A DNA stretch of 64,000 bases. It comes from Bacillota bacterium (GTDB taxonomy: Bacteria > Bacillota > Clostridia > Christensenellales > Aristaeellaceae). The translations under genes and the position numbers were made by a program. Shown here in pieces: positions 25,570 through 32,925 of the stretch. The number at the start of each line of letters is the position of its first letter. Positions within the stretch are counted from its first letter, which is position 1. The stretch is taken from assembly GCA_023411175.1 (NCBI GenBank), contig JAEYPB010000062.1, forward strand, positions 1 through 64,000. The letters are read 5' to 3'. The notes beneath the pieces were generated by a model that saw only the letters and a program-made list of their open reading frames with translations, was not told where the DNA came from and made no database searches.

Positions 25570-25597
25570 TTCGACAAATGGAAGCTCTTTCGACAGG
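25570..25597 (-). promoter_or_regulatory. Two Spo0A boxes upstream of spoIIGA-sigE
   Basis: On the minus strand TTTGTCGAA (25570-25578), a perfect Spo0A box, and CCTGTCGAA (25589-25597), which keeps the TGTCGAA core. They are two turns apart (19 nt) and about 55-80 nt upstream of the -10 box, as at Spo0A-activated spoIIG promoters. A further TGTCGAA lies at 25754-25760 on the plus strand. The rest of the 558-base gap (25497-26054) is AT-richer and holds only a hairpin. Confidence 0.75.
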
Positions 25598-25855
25598 CGG
25601 GGGAGGATAAAGCGGGCGGAAATAACCTTAAAACGACAAGAAAATTTCACCCTAAGAAAAGGCATGATCGTTATTATGGGCCTCGGCCTTTGAAAAAGTG
25701 GATTCGCCCTCAATCGCACGCACGGAGAATCTGTGAATTTTCCATCGCGTTTCTGTCGAATGTTCGGAAGTATTGTGTATTGTTTGTGGAATATTTCGAA
25801 TAAGAATATCGGTGGCGGATGACTTTCCCACAGCGCATCAAAACCCCACATACAA

Positions 25856-25880
25856 GAGGCCCTCCGATTCGGAGGGCCTC
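25856..25880 (-). terminator. Hairpin, probable terminator of the murJ-yjjG unit
   Basis: GAGGCCCTCCGA / TCGGAGGGCCTC, a nearly loopless 12-bp perfect inverted repeat, 175 nt past the yjjG stop. On the minus strand a moderately T-rich tract follows. Another short palindrome (GCGTTCC / GGAACGC) lies at 25996-26012. Confidence 0.55.
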
Positions 25881-26054
25881 AGACCATCAACAAAGTCCCT
25901 TATTCTGTTTCAATCGCACCTGAGGGGGCTGGCGCAATCCCTGCCCGTTCCATTCTCTGTCAGCGGGTTGAACCCGAAGGCCTCTTCGATGCCTTGCGTT
26001 CCCGGGGAACGCGTCGCTTGGAGCGCTTTTGAAGGCCGAAATCAGCCTGATCCA

Positions 26055-26735
26055 CTAACCCAGCGCGATGGCCGGAAGCAGCGAAATGCGGTCTATTTCG
26101 TACCGGGGTCTGAGATCCTCCGGCAGCTTTTTCTTTCCCATGTTGAGCCAGCAGCCGTCCACCGCCGCGTTTTTCGCGCAGCGCATGTCGGCGACGCCGT
26201 CTCCGACCATCAGCGCGTCCTCCCGCCTGAGGCCCAGGTTGCCCAGCGCGATCTCGAGCACCCGCGGATCGGGCTTGGCGATGCCGATCTCCTCGGAGAT
26301 CACGAAATCCTTGATGAGGAAGCGCAGCGGAGAGCGGCTCATTCGTCCGCGCTGCACCGCGGAAATGCCGTTGGTCACGACCGACACCGGGAGCCTTTCG
26401 GCAACCTCCTGAACCGCCTCCAGCGCGCCGGGCAGCAGCATGGACTGTTCCGACAGCGCCTGCACATAGTATTCCGCCGCTTTGGCCGGGTCTCCCGGAA
26501 CGCCATAGCGCGCCATCAAAAGCTCGAACCGCCTGATCTTGAGCTGCGCCTGGGTGGTCAGGCCCTTTTCCAGATCCAGCCAAAGCCCGGCGTTGATCGC
26601 CTGATACGCGGCGGCCGCGCCCGGGTCTAAGATGCCCAGATGTTCCAGCACCCGGCCGACAGCCACGCGCTCTCCGGCCTGAAAATCAAACAGCGTATCA
26701 TCCGCGTCGATAAAAATGCCCTTGTATCGCATCAT
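26055..26735 (-). CDS. yjjG: HAD hydrolase, YjjG-type noncanonical pyrimidine nucleotidase
   Basis: 226 aa. HAD motif I D10-A-D12 with the YjjG-typical extension DADDTLFDF, motif II Thr in SVVTNGI, motif III Lys in SEEIGIAKPDP, motif IV in MVGDGVADM. YjjG-like enzymes dephosphorylate nucleoside monophosphates and protect against base analogues or recycle pyrimidines. Translationally coupled to murJ, whose stop overlaps its ATG. Last gene of that unit. Confidence 0.88.
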   Translation of the reverse strand: MMRYKGIFIDADDTLFDFQAGERVAVGRVLEHLGILDPGAAAAYQAINAGLWLDLEKGLTTQAQLKIRRFELLMARYGVPGDPAKAAEYYVQALSEQSMLLPGALEAVQEVAERLPVSVVTNGISAVQRGRMSRSPLRFLIKDFVISEEIGIAKPDPRVLEIALGNLGLRREDALMVGDGVADMRCAKNAAVDGCWLNMGKKKLPEDLRPRYEIDRISLLPAIALG

Positions 26736-28267
26736 TTTCTCCTCAGCATCAGTTTTAAATGGCTCAACTGGCGCGCGCGCATCAGTTTGAGCGCGCCAAG
26801 GTAGACCAGAAGAGCGCCGATCCCCGACGCGGCAAGCCGCAGGAGCACCTGCAGCGCGTCGTTTCGCCCGCCCAGAAGGTCCTTGACAAAGAGGGCGAAA
26901 GCCAGCGCCGCACCAGCGGCAAGGACCATCTTCCCCACCTCAACCGCCATCGCGGAGAGGCCCAGCCGGCCCAACTGTCTGCGCAGCAGGACGATCAACG
27001 CCGCCGTGCCCATGAAGCTGGAGATCACCGTGCCCAGCGCCAGACCGTTGACGCCGATGAAGCGCGAAAGAATGAAGCTGATGATGGCGTTCGCCGTCAT
27101 CACGCACAGCGATACCGCCATCGTGATGCGCGTCTTCTGCATCGAGTGAAACGCCCGGTTCAAAAGGTCCGCCACGCAGAAGCTGACGACGCCCAGCAGA
27201 TAACAGAAGAACACGCCGCTGGTGACCATCATCGACTGTTCGTCGAATTTGCCGCGCATGAAGGTGAGCCGGATGATGTCCTGAGACAGCGCGCCGCCCA
27301 GAACGGTGATCGGCAGGAGCACCAATAGGAGCACCTCGGCGCTCTGCGTCACGATGCTCACGATGCCCCGCTTGTCCTTTTCCGCCGCCTTTTCGCTCAT
27401 GTGCGAGAACATGATCGTGGTGATCGGCACGCCGATCACGCCGGTGATGACGGCGATCAGCCGAAATGCGTAGTCCATCGATGAAACGTCGCCTGCGTTG
27501 AGCCCGGAGCCAAGCGCCTGATCGACCATGTGGCTCATCTCGGTGACCGCCATCGACAAAAGCGCCGGGATGCCCAGCTTCAGCATCCTCCTGAAGCGCT
27601 CGTCCCTGGGCCGGAGGATGGGCGAGTAACGGAAATCGCCGCGAAGCGCGGGGAGCAGGATCATCACCTGCAGAATGCCCGCGCCGAACACGCCCCATGC
27701 AAGGGCGTCGATGCCGTAGCGGGGCGAAAAGCCCACGGTCGAAACGATCATGCCAAAGCTGAGGGCGAAGCCCGTGAGCTGCGCCGCCATGAAATGCCGC
27801 GTGGCGTTGAGGACGGACGACAGCATGATCGACGACACGACGAACAGCATTGACGGCATCATGATGCGCGCCATGTGTACCGCCATGTCAAGGCGTGCCG
27901 AATCATAGCCGGAATAGATCAGGTGAATGATCGGCCGTGCAAACACCATCATCAGCGCGCTCAGCGCCACGGCGATCAGCGCAAACAGGTTCAGCGCGTT
28001 GGATGCGAAACGGTTTGCGCGCTTCGCGCCGCCCCGCGCCCGGGCGTCGATGTAGAGCGGCACCATCGTGGAGGTGATCATCGACGTCAGCAGCATGATG
28101 GGAAGGTAGAAAAGGCTGTAGGCGGCGACATAAGCGTCGTTTTCAACGCCGGTTCCAAAGTAGTTGGCGCGGAGAACTTCGCGCACAAAGCCTACCACCT
28201 TGCTCGCGAAGATGATAACGGTCACCATGAGCGTCGTCTGCAGTGTACGGTCGCGCTTCGGGGGCAC
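26732..28267 (-). CDS. murJ: Lipid II flippase MurJ (MviN family)
   Basis: 511 aa, 14 hydrophobic segments of the MOP/MVF superfamily. N-terminal sequence KVVGFVREVLRANYFG is the MurJ signature, and the central cavity Arg-rich region and charged loops are retained. Flips lipid-linked peptidoglycan precursor across the membrane. Start GTG 28267 with GAGGGTG 5 nt upstream. Own promoter at 28304-28332. Length fits the family. Confidence 0.93.
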   Translation of the reverse strand: MPPKRDRTLQTTLMVTVIIFASKVVGFVREVLRANYFGTGVENDAYVAAYSLFYLPIMLLTSMITSTMVPLYIDARARGGAKRANRFASNALNLFALIAVALSALMMVFARPIIHLIYSGYDSARLDMAVHMARIMMPSMLFVVSSIMLSSVLNATRHFMAAQLTGFALSFGMIVSTVGFSPRYGIDALAWGVFGAGILQVMILLPALRGDFRYSPILRPRDERFRRMLKLGIPALLSMAVTEMSHMVDQALGSGLNAGDVSSMDYAFRLIAVITGVIGVPITTIMFSHMSEKAAEKDKRGIVSIVTQSAEVLLLVLLPITVLGGALSQDIIRLTFMRGKFDEQSMMVTSGVFFCYLLGVVSFCVADLLNRAFHSMQKTRITMAVSLCVMTANAIISFILSRFIGVNGLALGTVISSFMGTAALIVLLRRQLGRLGLSAMAVEVGKMVLAAGAALAFALFVKDLLGGRNDALQVLLRLAASGIGALLVYLGALKLMRARQLSHLKLMLRRK

Positions 28268-28303
28268 CTTGACACCCTCTTCGTTCAGGTAATAATCCTA
28301 GCC

Positions 28304-28332
28304 ATTATACCACGTATGTCAACCGGCGTAAA
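28304..28332 (-). promoter_or_regulatory. Promoter of murJ
   Basis: Minus strand TTTACG (28327-28332), 17 nt, TATAAT (28304-28309). The -35 overlaps the 3' end of the small SleB-like gene. Confidence 0.65.
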
Positions 28333-28681
28333 ACGCGTAGCCGCCCGCGCGCCTTTCGAAGTACAGGATATCCGGCGCCAGCAGCCGCTCCCCCTTCAGG
28401 ATGCGCTCCGCCAGCCGCATCGATCGCTCGGAGGCGGTCGCGCCCCGCCGGAACTGCCGCGCATCGCCCAGCACCGCATCGAGCGCCTTGGGGAACCGCG
28501 GATCGTTCAGCCGGTTCAGCGCCACCTCGCCGATCATTCGCGCAACCTCCTCCGGCTCTGTTTCGGCCATCGCGGAGATCGTGCGCGCCAAGAGCATCCT
28601 GTCCTCCGCCTCGAACGCGTTCAGGTGCGGCAGCCAGCACAGCGCCAGCATCACAAGAAGAAAGAACGGATATTTTTTCAT
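28319..28681 (-). CDS. Small SleB-like (Hydrolase_2) exported protein, catalytically altered
   Basis: 120 aa: hydrophobic N-terminus (3-20, PFFLLVMLALCWL) for export and a cell-wall-hydrolase-like domain (RTISAMAETEPEEVARMIGEVALNR). The canonical SleB motif is AEARGEP; here it reads AMAETEP, so the first, conserved glutamate is Met. The following GEVALNRL and RFP segment match the family. It is a divergent relative of the SleB at 56777-57460, perhaps a binding or regulatory form. The ribosome site lies in a hairpin (28687-28711). Start ATG 28681; longer in-frame upstream codons are rejected because they lack a ribosome site. Confidence 0.7.
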   Translation of the reverse strand: MKKYPFFLLVMLALCWLPHLNAFEAEDRMLLARTISAMAETEPEEVARMIGEVALNRLNDPRFPKALDAVLGDARQFRRGATASERSMRLAERILKGERLLAPDILYFERRAGGYAFYAG

Positions 28682-28686
28682 GGAAA

Positions 28687-28711
28687 AACTCCCCTCAATC
28701 GTAGGGGAGTT
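28687..28711 (-). promoter_or_regulatory. Hairpin sequestering the ribosome site
   Basis: 9-bp perfect stem: AACTCCCCT (minus-strand 28703-28711) with AGGGGAGTT (28687-28695), 7-nt loop. The 3' arm contains the GGGGAG Shine-Dalgarno of the SleB-like gene, so translation could be controlled by folding. The 260-nt gap 28682-28941 holds this and one more inverted repeat. Confidence 0.6.
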
Positions 28712-28835
28712 ATATGAACCCGAATGCCGGATTAGTACGCCCCGGCGATGTGAGACCCGCCGCATCCGGCGGCCGTTTTTCCCGCCAGCCGAGCAGAACT
28801 CCAATCGTTTCCACGCCTTGCGCGCCGTAAAGCGC

Positions 28836-28872
28836 GTTTGCTCCACCAGTCAAGCAGACTGATGGAGCAAAC
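28836..28872. repeat. Long inverted repeat after proS
   Basis: 16-bp stem with one mismatched pair (28836-28851 with 28857-28872), loop AAGCA, 70 nt past the proS stop. No T-run on either strand, so not a simple terminator; perhaps an RNA processing or stabilising hairpin. Confidence 0.6.
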
Positions 28873-28941
28873 AATCCCTTCTCGGGACAGCCGCCAGCAA
28901 ATGCCGGAGCACTTCAGGCGAGCGCAGCTTAGCCCGTGGTG

Positions 28942-30390
28942 TTAATACGCCTTTGCGAAGTACATCAGCTTCTTCGCGGGCTTTCCGCAGCAGACGCAGG
29001 TCTCAGACGGCATGCCGTCCTGATCGAAGGGCATGTTGCGGGAGGTGGCGTTGGTCAGCTCCTTGATCTTGTCCTCGCAGTCGCGCTCGCCGCACCAGGA
29101 TGCCTTGACAAAGCCGTCCTGCACACCCTCAACCAGCTCGTCCAGTGTGACGGTGGTATAGGTGCGCGCTTTGCGGAACTCGTCCGCCTGGCGGTATAGG
29201 GTCAGGTGGATATCGTCCAGGAGCGCCTTCAGCGCGTCCCCAATGCCTTCAAGCGGCAGCGTGCCCTTTTCCAGCGTATCGCGGCGCATGAAGGTGGCGA
29301 CGCCGTTTTCGATGTCCCGGGGCCCCAGTTCGAGGCGCACCGGCACGCCCTTCATTTCCCATTCGTTGAACTTCCAGCCCGCGGAATAGGTGTCCCGGTC
29401 GTCCAGCTCCACGCGGATGCCGGCTGCTTTCAGTTCCGCCGCCAGCGCGCGGGCCCTGTCCAGAACGCCCTCCTTATGCTGGGCGATGGGCAGAATGACC
29501 ACCTGAATCGGCGCGACGCGGGGCGGGAGCCGGAGGCCGCGCTCGTCGCCGTGGGTCATGACGATGGCGCCGATCAGCCGGGTGGAAACGCCCCAGCTGG
29601 TCTCGTGCACGTATTCCAGCTTGCCTTCGCGGCTCAGGAACTGGATCTGGAACGCCTCGGCGAAGTTGGTACCGAAGTTGTGGGTGGTGCCCGCCTGCAG
29701 CGCCTTGCCATCCTGCATCATGGCTTCCATCGAATAAGTGGCGCGGGCGCCGGCGAACTTCTCCTTGTCGGACTTCTGCCCCACGAAGGTGGGCAGCGCC
29801 AGCACGTTTTCGGCGCATTCGCGGTAGATTTCCAGCATCTGCAAGGTCTCTTCCTGGGCTTCCTCGGCGGTTTCGTGGATGGTATGGCCTTCCTGCCACA
29901 GAAACTCGCTGGTGCGCAGGAAGGGACGGGTGCTCTTCTCCCAGCGGAGTACCGAGCACCACTGGTTGTATTTCATCGGAAGGTCGCGCCAGGACTGCAC
30001 CCACTTTGCGTACATGGCACAGAAGAGCGTCTCCGACGTAGGCCGGATGACCAGCTTCTCCTGAAGCACCTCCGAGCCGCCCTGGGTGACCCACGCAACC
30101 TCCGGCGCGAAACCCTCCACGTGCTCGGCTTCCTTGCGCAGCAGGCTCTCCGGGATCAGCATCGGGAAATAGACGTTCTTGTGGCCGGATTCCTTAAACC
30201 GCCTGTCCATCTCCTGCTGGATCAGCTCCCAGATGCCGTAGCCGTAGGGCTTGATCACCATGCAGCCACGAACGGGCGCGTAATCGACCAGATCGGTTTT
30301 CAGAATGACGTCGGTATACCACTGAGAAAAGTCCTCCTCGCGCGGCGTCAGGTGCGCGACGAATTCCTGCTGCTTGTCCTTCTTGCCCAT
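28942..30390 (-). CDS. proS: Prolyl-tRNA synthetase, type 3 (ProS)
   Basis: 482 aa. ProRS type 3 (archaeal/eukaryotic-like, without the YbaK-like editing insertion): class II motif 1 and 2 (QWCSVLRWEKSTRP, RTSEFLWQEGHT), motif 3 region, anticodon domain (about 270-380), and the C-terminal domain with Cys residues SETCVCCGKP ending in KAY. It charges tRNA-Pro but mischarges cysteine; the neighbour YbaK clears Cys-tRNA-Pro. Start ATG 30390 (AGGGGG 7 nt upstream); ATG 30393 is also possible. Own promoter at 30418-30445, inside the space after ybaK. Confidence 0.95.
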   Translation of the reverse strand: MGKKDKQQEFVAHLTPREEDFSQWYTDVILKTDLVDYAPVRGCMVIKPYGYGIWELIQQEMDRRFKESGHKNVYFPMLIPESLLRKEAEHVEGFAPEVAWVTQGGSEVLQEKLVIRPTSETLFCAMYAKWVQSWRDLPMKYNQWCSVLRWEKSTRPFLRTSEFLWQEGHTIHETAEEAQEETLQMLEIYRECAENVLALPTFVGQKSDKEKFAGARATYSMEAMMQDGKALQAGTTHNFGTNFAEAFQIQFLSREGKLEYVHETSWGVSTRLIGAIVMTHGDERGLRLPPRVAPIQVVILPIAQHKEGVLDRARALAAELKAAGIRVELDDRDTYSAGWKFNEWEMKGVPVRLELGPRDIENGVATFMRRDTLEKGTLPLEGIGDALKALLDDIHLTLYRQADEFRKARTYTTVTLDELVEGVQDGFVKASWCGERDCEDKIKELTNATSRNMPFDQDGMPSETCVCCGKPAKKLMYFAKAY

Positions 30391-30417
30391 CATAAATCCC
30401 CCTTAGCATATGAAGAA

Positions 30418-30445
30418 ATTATAACACCCGCGTGCGAAAAAGCAA
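30418..30445 (-). promoter_or_regulatory. Promoter of proS
   Basis: Minus strand TTGCTT (30440-30445), 16 nt, perfect TATAAT (30418-30423). No T-box leader fits in the short space upstream. Confidence 0.65.
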
Positions 30446-30488
30446 GTGAAGTTTTATTATGTGCGCCGAAACGGCACGAACGGCTCGA

Positions 30489-30959
30489 TCAGTCGGCAAG
30501 ATCGGCGTAGGCGCCGCCCAGATAAGACAAAAGCGCTGCCGGGGCCAGCAGCACCTGCACGCCCCGGAGTCCCGCGCTGACAGAGACCGTTTCAAGGGCC
30601 TCAGCCCGTCTATCGATAAATGTGGGAAACCTCTTTTTCATGCCAATCGGCGAACAGCCGCCGCGAAGGTAACCGGTGACGGCCGTCAGGTCCTTCAGCG
30701 GCAGCATCTCCACGCGCTTGTTGCCGCTGGCGGCGGCGGCGCGCTTCAGGTCCAGCGCCCGCGCGACGGGAATCACAAAGACCGCCGGGCCGGTTTTGTC
30801 CCCGACGGTCACGAGGGTCTTGTAGACGAGGTCCGGGTTGATGCCCAGCGCCTCCGCGGCGTGGACGCCGCTCAGGTCCTCCAGATCAAACGAATACTCG
30901 CGCACGTCATAACGGATTTTCGCGCCGTCCAGAAGGCGCATGGCGTTTGTCTTTTTCAC
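30489..30959 (-). CDS. ybaK: Cys-tRNA(Pro) deacylase YbaK
   Basis: 156 aa YbaK/ProX-type trans-editing protein (AMRLLDGAKIRYDVREYSFD at the N-terminus, central YKTLVTVGDK with the conserved Lys, then GCSPIGMKKRFPTFID with the substrate-loop motif). It hydrolyses Cys-tRNA-Pro, the mischarging product of ProS, so its place right next to proS is functional. Only 3 nt separate it from spoIIP upstream. Confidence 0.93.
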   Translation of the reverse strand: MKKTNAMRLLDGAKIRYDVREYSFDLEDLSGVHAAEALGINPDLVYKTLVTVGDKTGPAVFVIPVARALDLKRAAAASGNKRVEMLPLKDLTAVTGYLRGGCSPIGMKKRFPTFIDRRAEALETVSVSAGLRGVQVLLAPAALLSYLGGAYADLAD

Positions 30960-30962
30960 GTT

Positions 30963-31886
30963 TCATCCGTTCCTCTCGGCGAAGGTCTCGGCGATCACGT
31001 CGGCCAGAAATGGCATGGACGCGACGGCTTCCATCAGCGTGTTCTTGTTGTGTCCGGCCTCGACCAGGATGGAAAGCCCGACGTGCTGGTTGTAGCGGCC
31101 GTTCTTGATCAGCACATCCTGGCAGATGCCCGGCGTCCGCTGGTTGAGCCGCTCCGTCAGCTTCCGTGCGTAGGTGAGGTTTCGGGGGAAATAGGCGGGA
31201 TCGTCGTCAAAGCCCTTGCCGTTGCCCACGAGGAACATCAGCTGCGCCACGTTCGCGCCTCCGGCCACAACCGCAACCGTCTTGTAGACCACCGGGGTGT
31301 AGGCATCCCGGTGGAGGTCGATGTAGAGATCGAACGTTTCCGGGTAACCCGCGATGGTCTTGAGCGACCGCTCATAGGCTGTTCCGAGTTCCGGCGGCTC
31401 ATGGTCGGTCACGTCGTGGGTCACCTGAAAGCCTCGGGCGGTCAGAAGATCGGTAAGCGCCTCTCCGACCCGCACCACCGAATGGGTATGATCATCGGTG
31501 CGCCAAGCGTCGGTCTCGCGATAGGGATCGGCGGTGGTCTGCCGGTAGGCCTCGTTGGTGTGGGTGTGATAGATCAATACGGTACCCCGGGGCTTCGGCG
31601 CGGCGGTGGGCTTTCTTTGGACCTTTGTGACCTCTACCAGCATCCGGTCCCCGAAAACCACGTCCACTTGCGACGGGGCGGCGGCGGCAAACCCCCCCAC
31701 CCCCCCCGACCAAATCGCTTGTGCCGCTTCGGTAGGCGCTATGGTGGCGGCGGGCGCGCCCTCCGCAACATCAGGCGCGAGCACCTCGCTGACCAGAATC
31801 ACGGCCAGCACCACGGCCAAGAGCGTCAGCACGATGCCTAGCAGCAGGCTGGAAGCCCGTACGACCTTCAGGCGTATCAATCGCAT
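30963..31886 (-). CDS. spoIIP: Stage II sporulation protein P (SpoIIP)
   Basis: 307 aa. One N-terminal membrane anchor (about 10-38). Catalytic domain with the zinc His in IYHTHTNEAY and the second site DLYIDLHRDAY; conserved SpoIIP arrangement. SpoIIP is an amidase/endopeptidase that works with SpoIID and SpoIIM to remove septal peptidoglycan during engulfment. The start (ATG 31886, after a GTG at 31889) is embedded in a short hairpin ATCACCC/GGGTGAT. It heads the unit spoIIP-ybaK-proS. Confidence 0.93.
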   Translation of the reverse strand: MRLIRLKVVRASSLLLGIVLTLLAVVLAVILVSEVLAPDVAEGAPAATIAPTEAAQAIWSGGVGGFAAAAPSQVDVVFGDRMLVEVTKVQRKPTAAPKPRGTVLIYHTHTNEAYRQTTADPYRETDAWRTDDHTHSVVRVGEALTDLLTARGFQVTHDVTDHEPPELGTAYERSLKTIAGYPETFDLYIDLHRDAYTPVVYKTVAVVAGGANVAQLMFLVGNGKGFDDDPAYFPRNLTYARKLTERLNQRTPGICQDVLIKNGRYNQHVGLSILVEAGHNKNTLMEAVASMPFLADVIAETFAERNG

Positions 31887-31908
31887 CACCCCTTCCCCTT
31901 CGGGTGAT
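31884..31908 (-). promoter_or_regulatory. Small hairpin over the spoIIP start
   Basis: On the minus strand ATCACCC (about 31901-31907) pairs with GGGTGAT overlapping the GTG/ATG start region, leaving the purine-rich ribosome site in the loop. Perhaps translational control; modest evidence. Confidence 0.35.
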
Positions 31909-32130
31909 ACATCCTATTCAGCCGGAAGGAGGGGTATGCAGGACGAGCGCGCGGGCGCTTCCGCTGCTTCCATCCCAGCGGATCCGGCCTCGGCCCGTAC
32001 GGCCAATCCTTCTCCTGTCCACCGGGGTTCGGGGCGGCGGCCCCGATACGCGGAAAGCCGCCTTGCGGATTTCTGCGGATAAAAGCTGCCGGAGAGCGAC
32101 ATGCGCGGTCGCAGGCCGCTACCTTGACGA

Positions 32131-32242
32131 GCGCAAGCCTGACCGTGAGCGCAGCGAACAAGGCTTGCGCCGTATCCCCTGCATGCAAGCTGCTTGCAGC
32201 TTGCATGCGCCGCGACGGAAAATGCGAAGCAGATTCCGTCGC
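32131..32242. repeat. Cluster of three perfect inverted repeats
   Basis: Three hairpins in a row in the 359-base gap between spoIIP and plsC-like genes: 10-bp arms 32131-32140 / 32161-32170 with a 20-nt loop, 12-bp arms 32181-32192 / 32197-32208 with a CTTG loop, and 9-bp arms 32212-32220 / 32234-32242 with a 13-nt loop. No T-runs follow, so it is not a standard terminator. May be a structured RNA, a protein-binding site or a degenerate mobile repeat. Confidence 0.75.
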
Positions 32243-32245
32243 CGG

Positions 32246-32896
32246 CTATGCCAGCGCCTCCCTGATCGCCATCGCCACGCGCTCGGTTTCCTCCGCGCGG
32301 GGCTTCTCTCCGTCAAACTCAATGGCCGCTCCGGCGGTGATCCGCCGCTTTTCGGTGCGCAGCGGGATGAACCGAAGGTTCTGCCCGGTGGCGCGGTGGT
32401 AGAGCGTGCCCAGCATGAGATACCCCTCGTACAGCGCGCCCATCTCCTCTGAAGCGTCGGCGTAGTCTACATCCGGGTAGATGATGACCCGGCCGCCCGC
32501 CTTCAGTACGTCCAGCGTCTTCCGAAAGGTGGTGACCACGCGGGCGGTGGAACGGTAGACCGGGATGGCGCCCATCGAGCCGCAGAGCCCCGGCACCACC
32601 CATGAGAGGATGCGCGCGACCGGCAGCGCGAAGGCCCTCGGCCATCCGGCGCGGCGGGTCAGCGTATATTCGGCGTACTGGCGGTAGCAGGTCTCCCGCT
32701 CGCAGAAGACATTAAACACCCACGGATTAACCGGCGCGCTCAGCCAGAGCAGCGTATCGATCGGACCGCGGAGGTTCTTGTGGCGGCAGATATAGACCGC
32801 CGGCGCGGGCAATGCCTCCGGCGTCGGCGACTGGTAGCCCCGAAAGAAGATACGGCTCAAGAACCTCAGCCTGGTGAAGAACCTGCCGTAAGCCAT
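32246..32896 (-). CDS. PlsC-like lysophospholipid acyltransferase, divergent motifs
   Basis: 216 aa. Acyltransferase-like order of motifs, but altered: the usual NHxxxxD reads H39-K-N-L-R-G-P-I-D47 (the Asp three residues late), and the EGTR motif is replaced by YPDVDYAD. VFNVFCERE and RFIPLR are recognisable. A 1-acylglycerol-3-phosphate or other lipid acyltransferase fold is likely; activity and donor are unclear. It follows recN by 29 nt on the minus strand and ends the nadK-argR-recN unit before the inverted-repeat cluster. Confidence 0.7.
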   Translation of the reverse strand: MAYGRFFTRLRFLSRIFFRGYQSPTPEALPAPAVYICRHKNLRGPIDTLLWLSAPVNPWVFNVFCERETCYRQYAEYTLTRRAGWPRAFALPVARILSWVVPGLCGSMGAIPVYRSTARVVTTFRKTLDVLKAGGRVIIYPDVDYADASEEMGALYEGYLMLGTLYHRATGQNLRFIPLRTEKRRITAGAAIEFDGEKPRAEETERVAMAIREALA

Positions 32897-32925
32897 TCTG
32901 TCGGAACTCCTTTCTTTGATTGGGG

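Noticed and set aside
28836..28872. Hairpin after proS as an intrinsic terminator
   Set aside because: Stem is strong but neither strand has a T-run after it; listed as an inverted repeat instead.
30394..30488. T-box leader for proS
   Set aside because: The space is only about 95 nt, with a promoter near the gene and no T-box or antiterminator motif.
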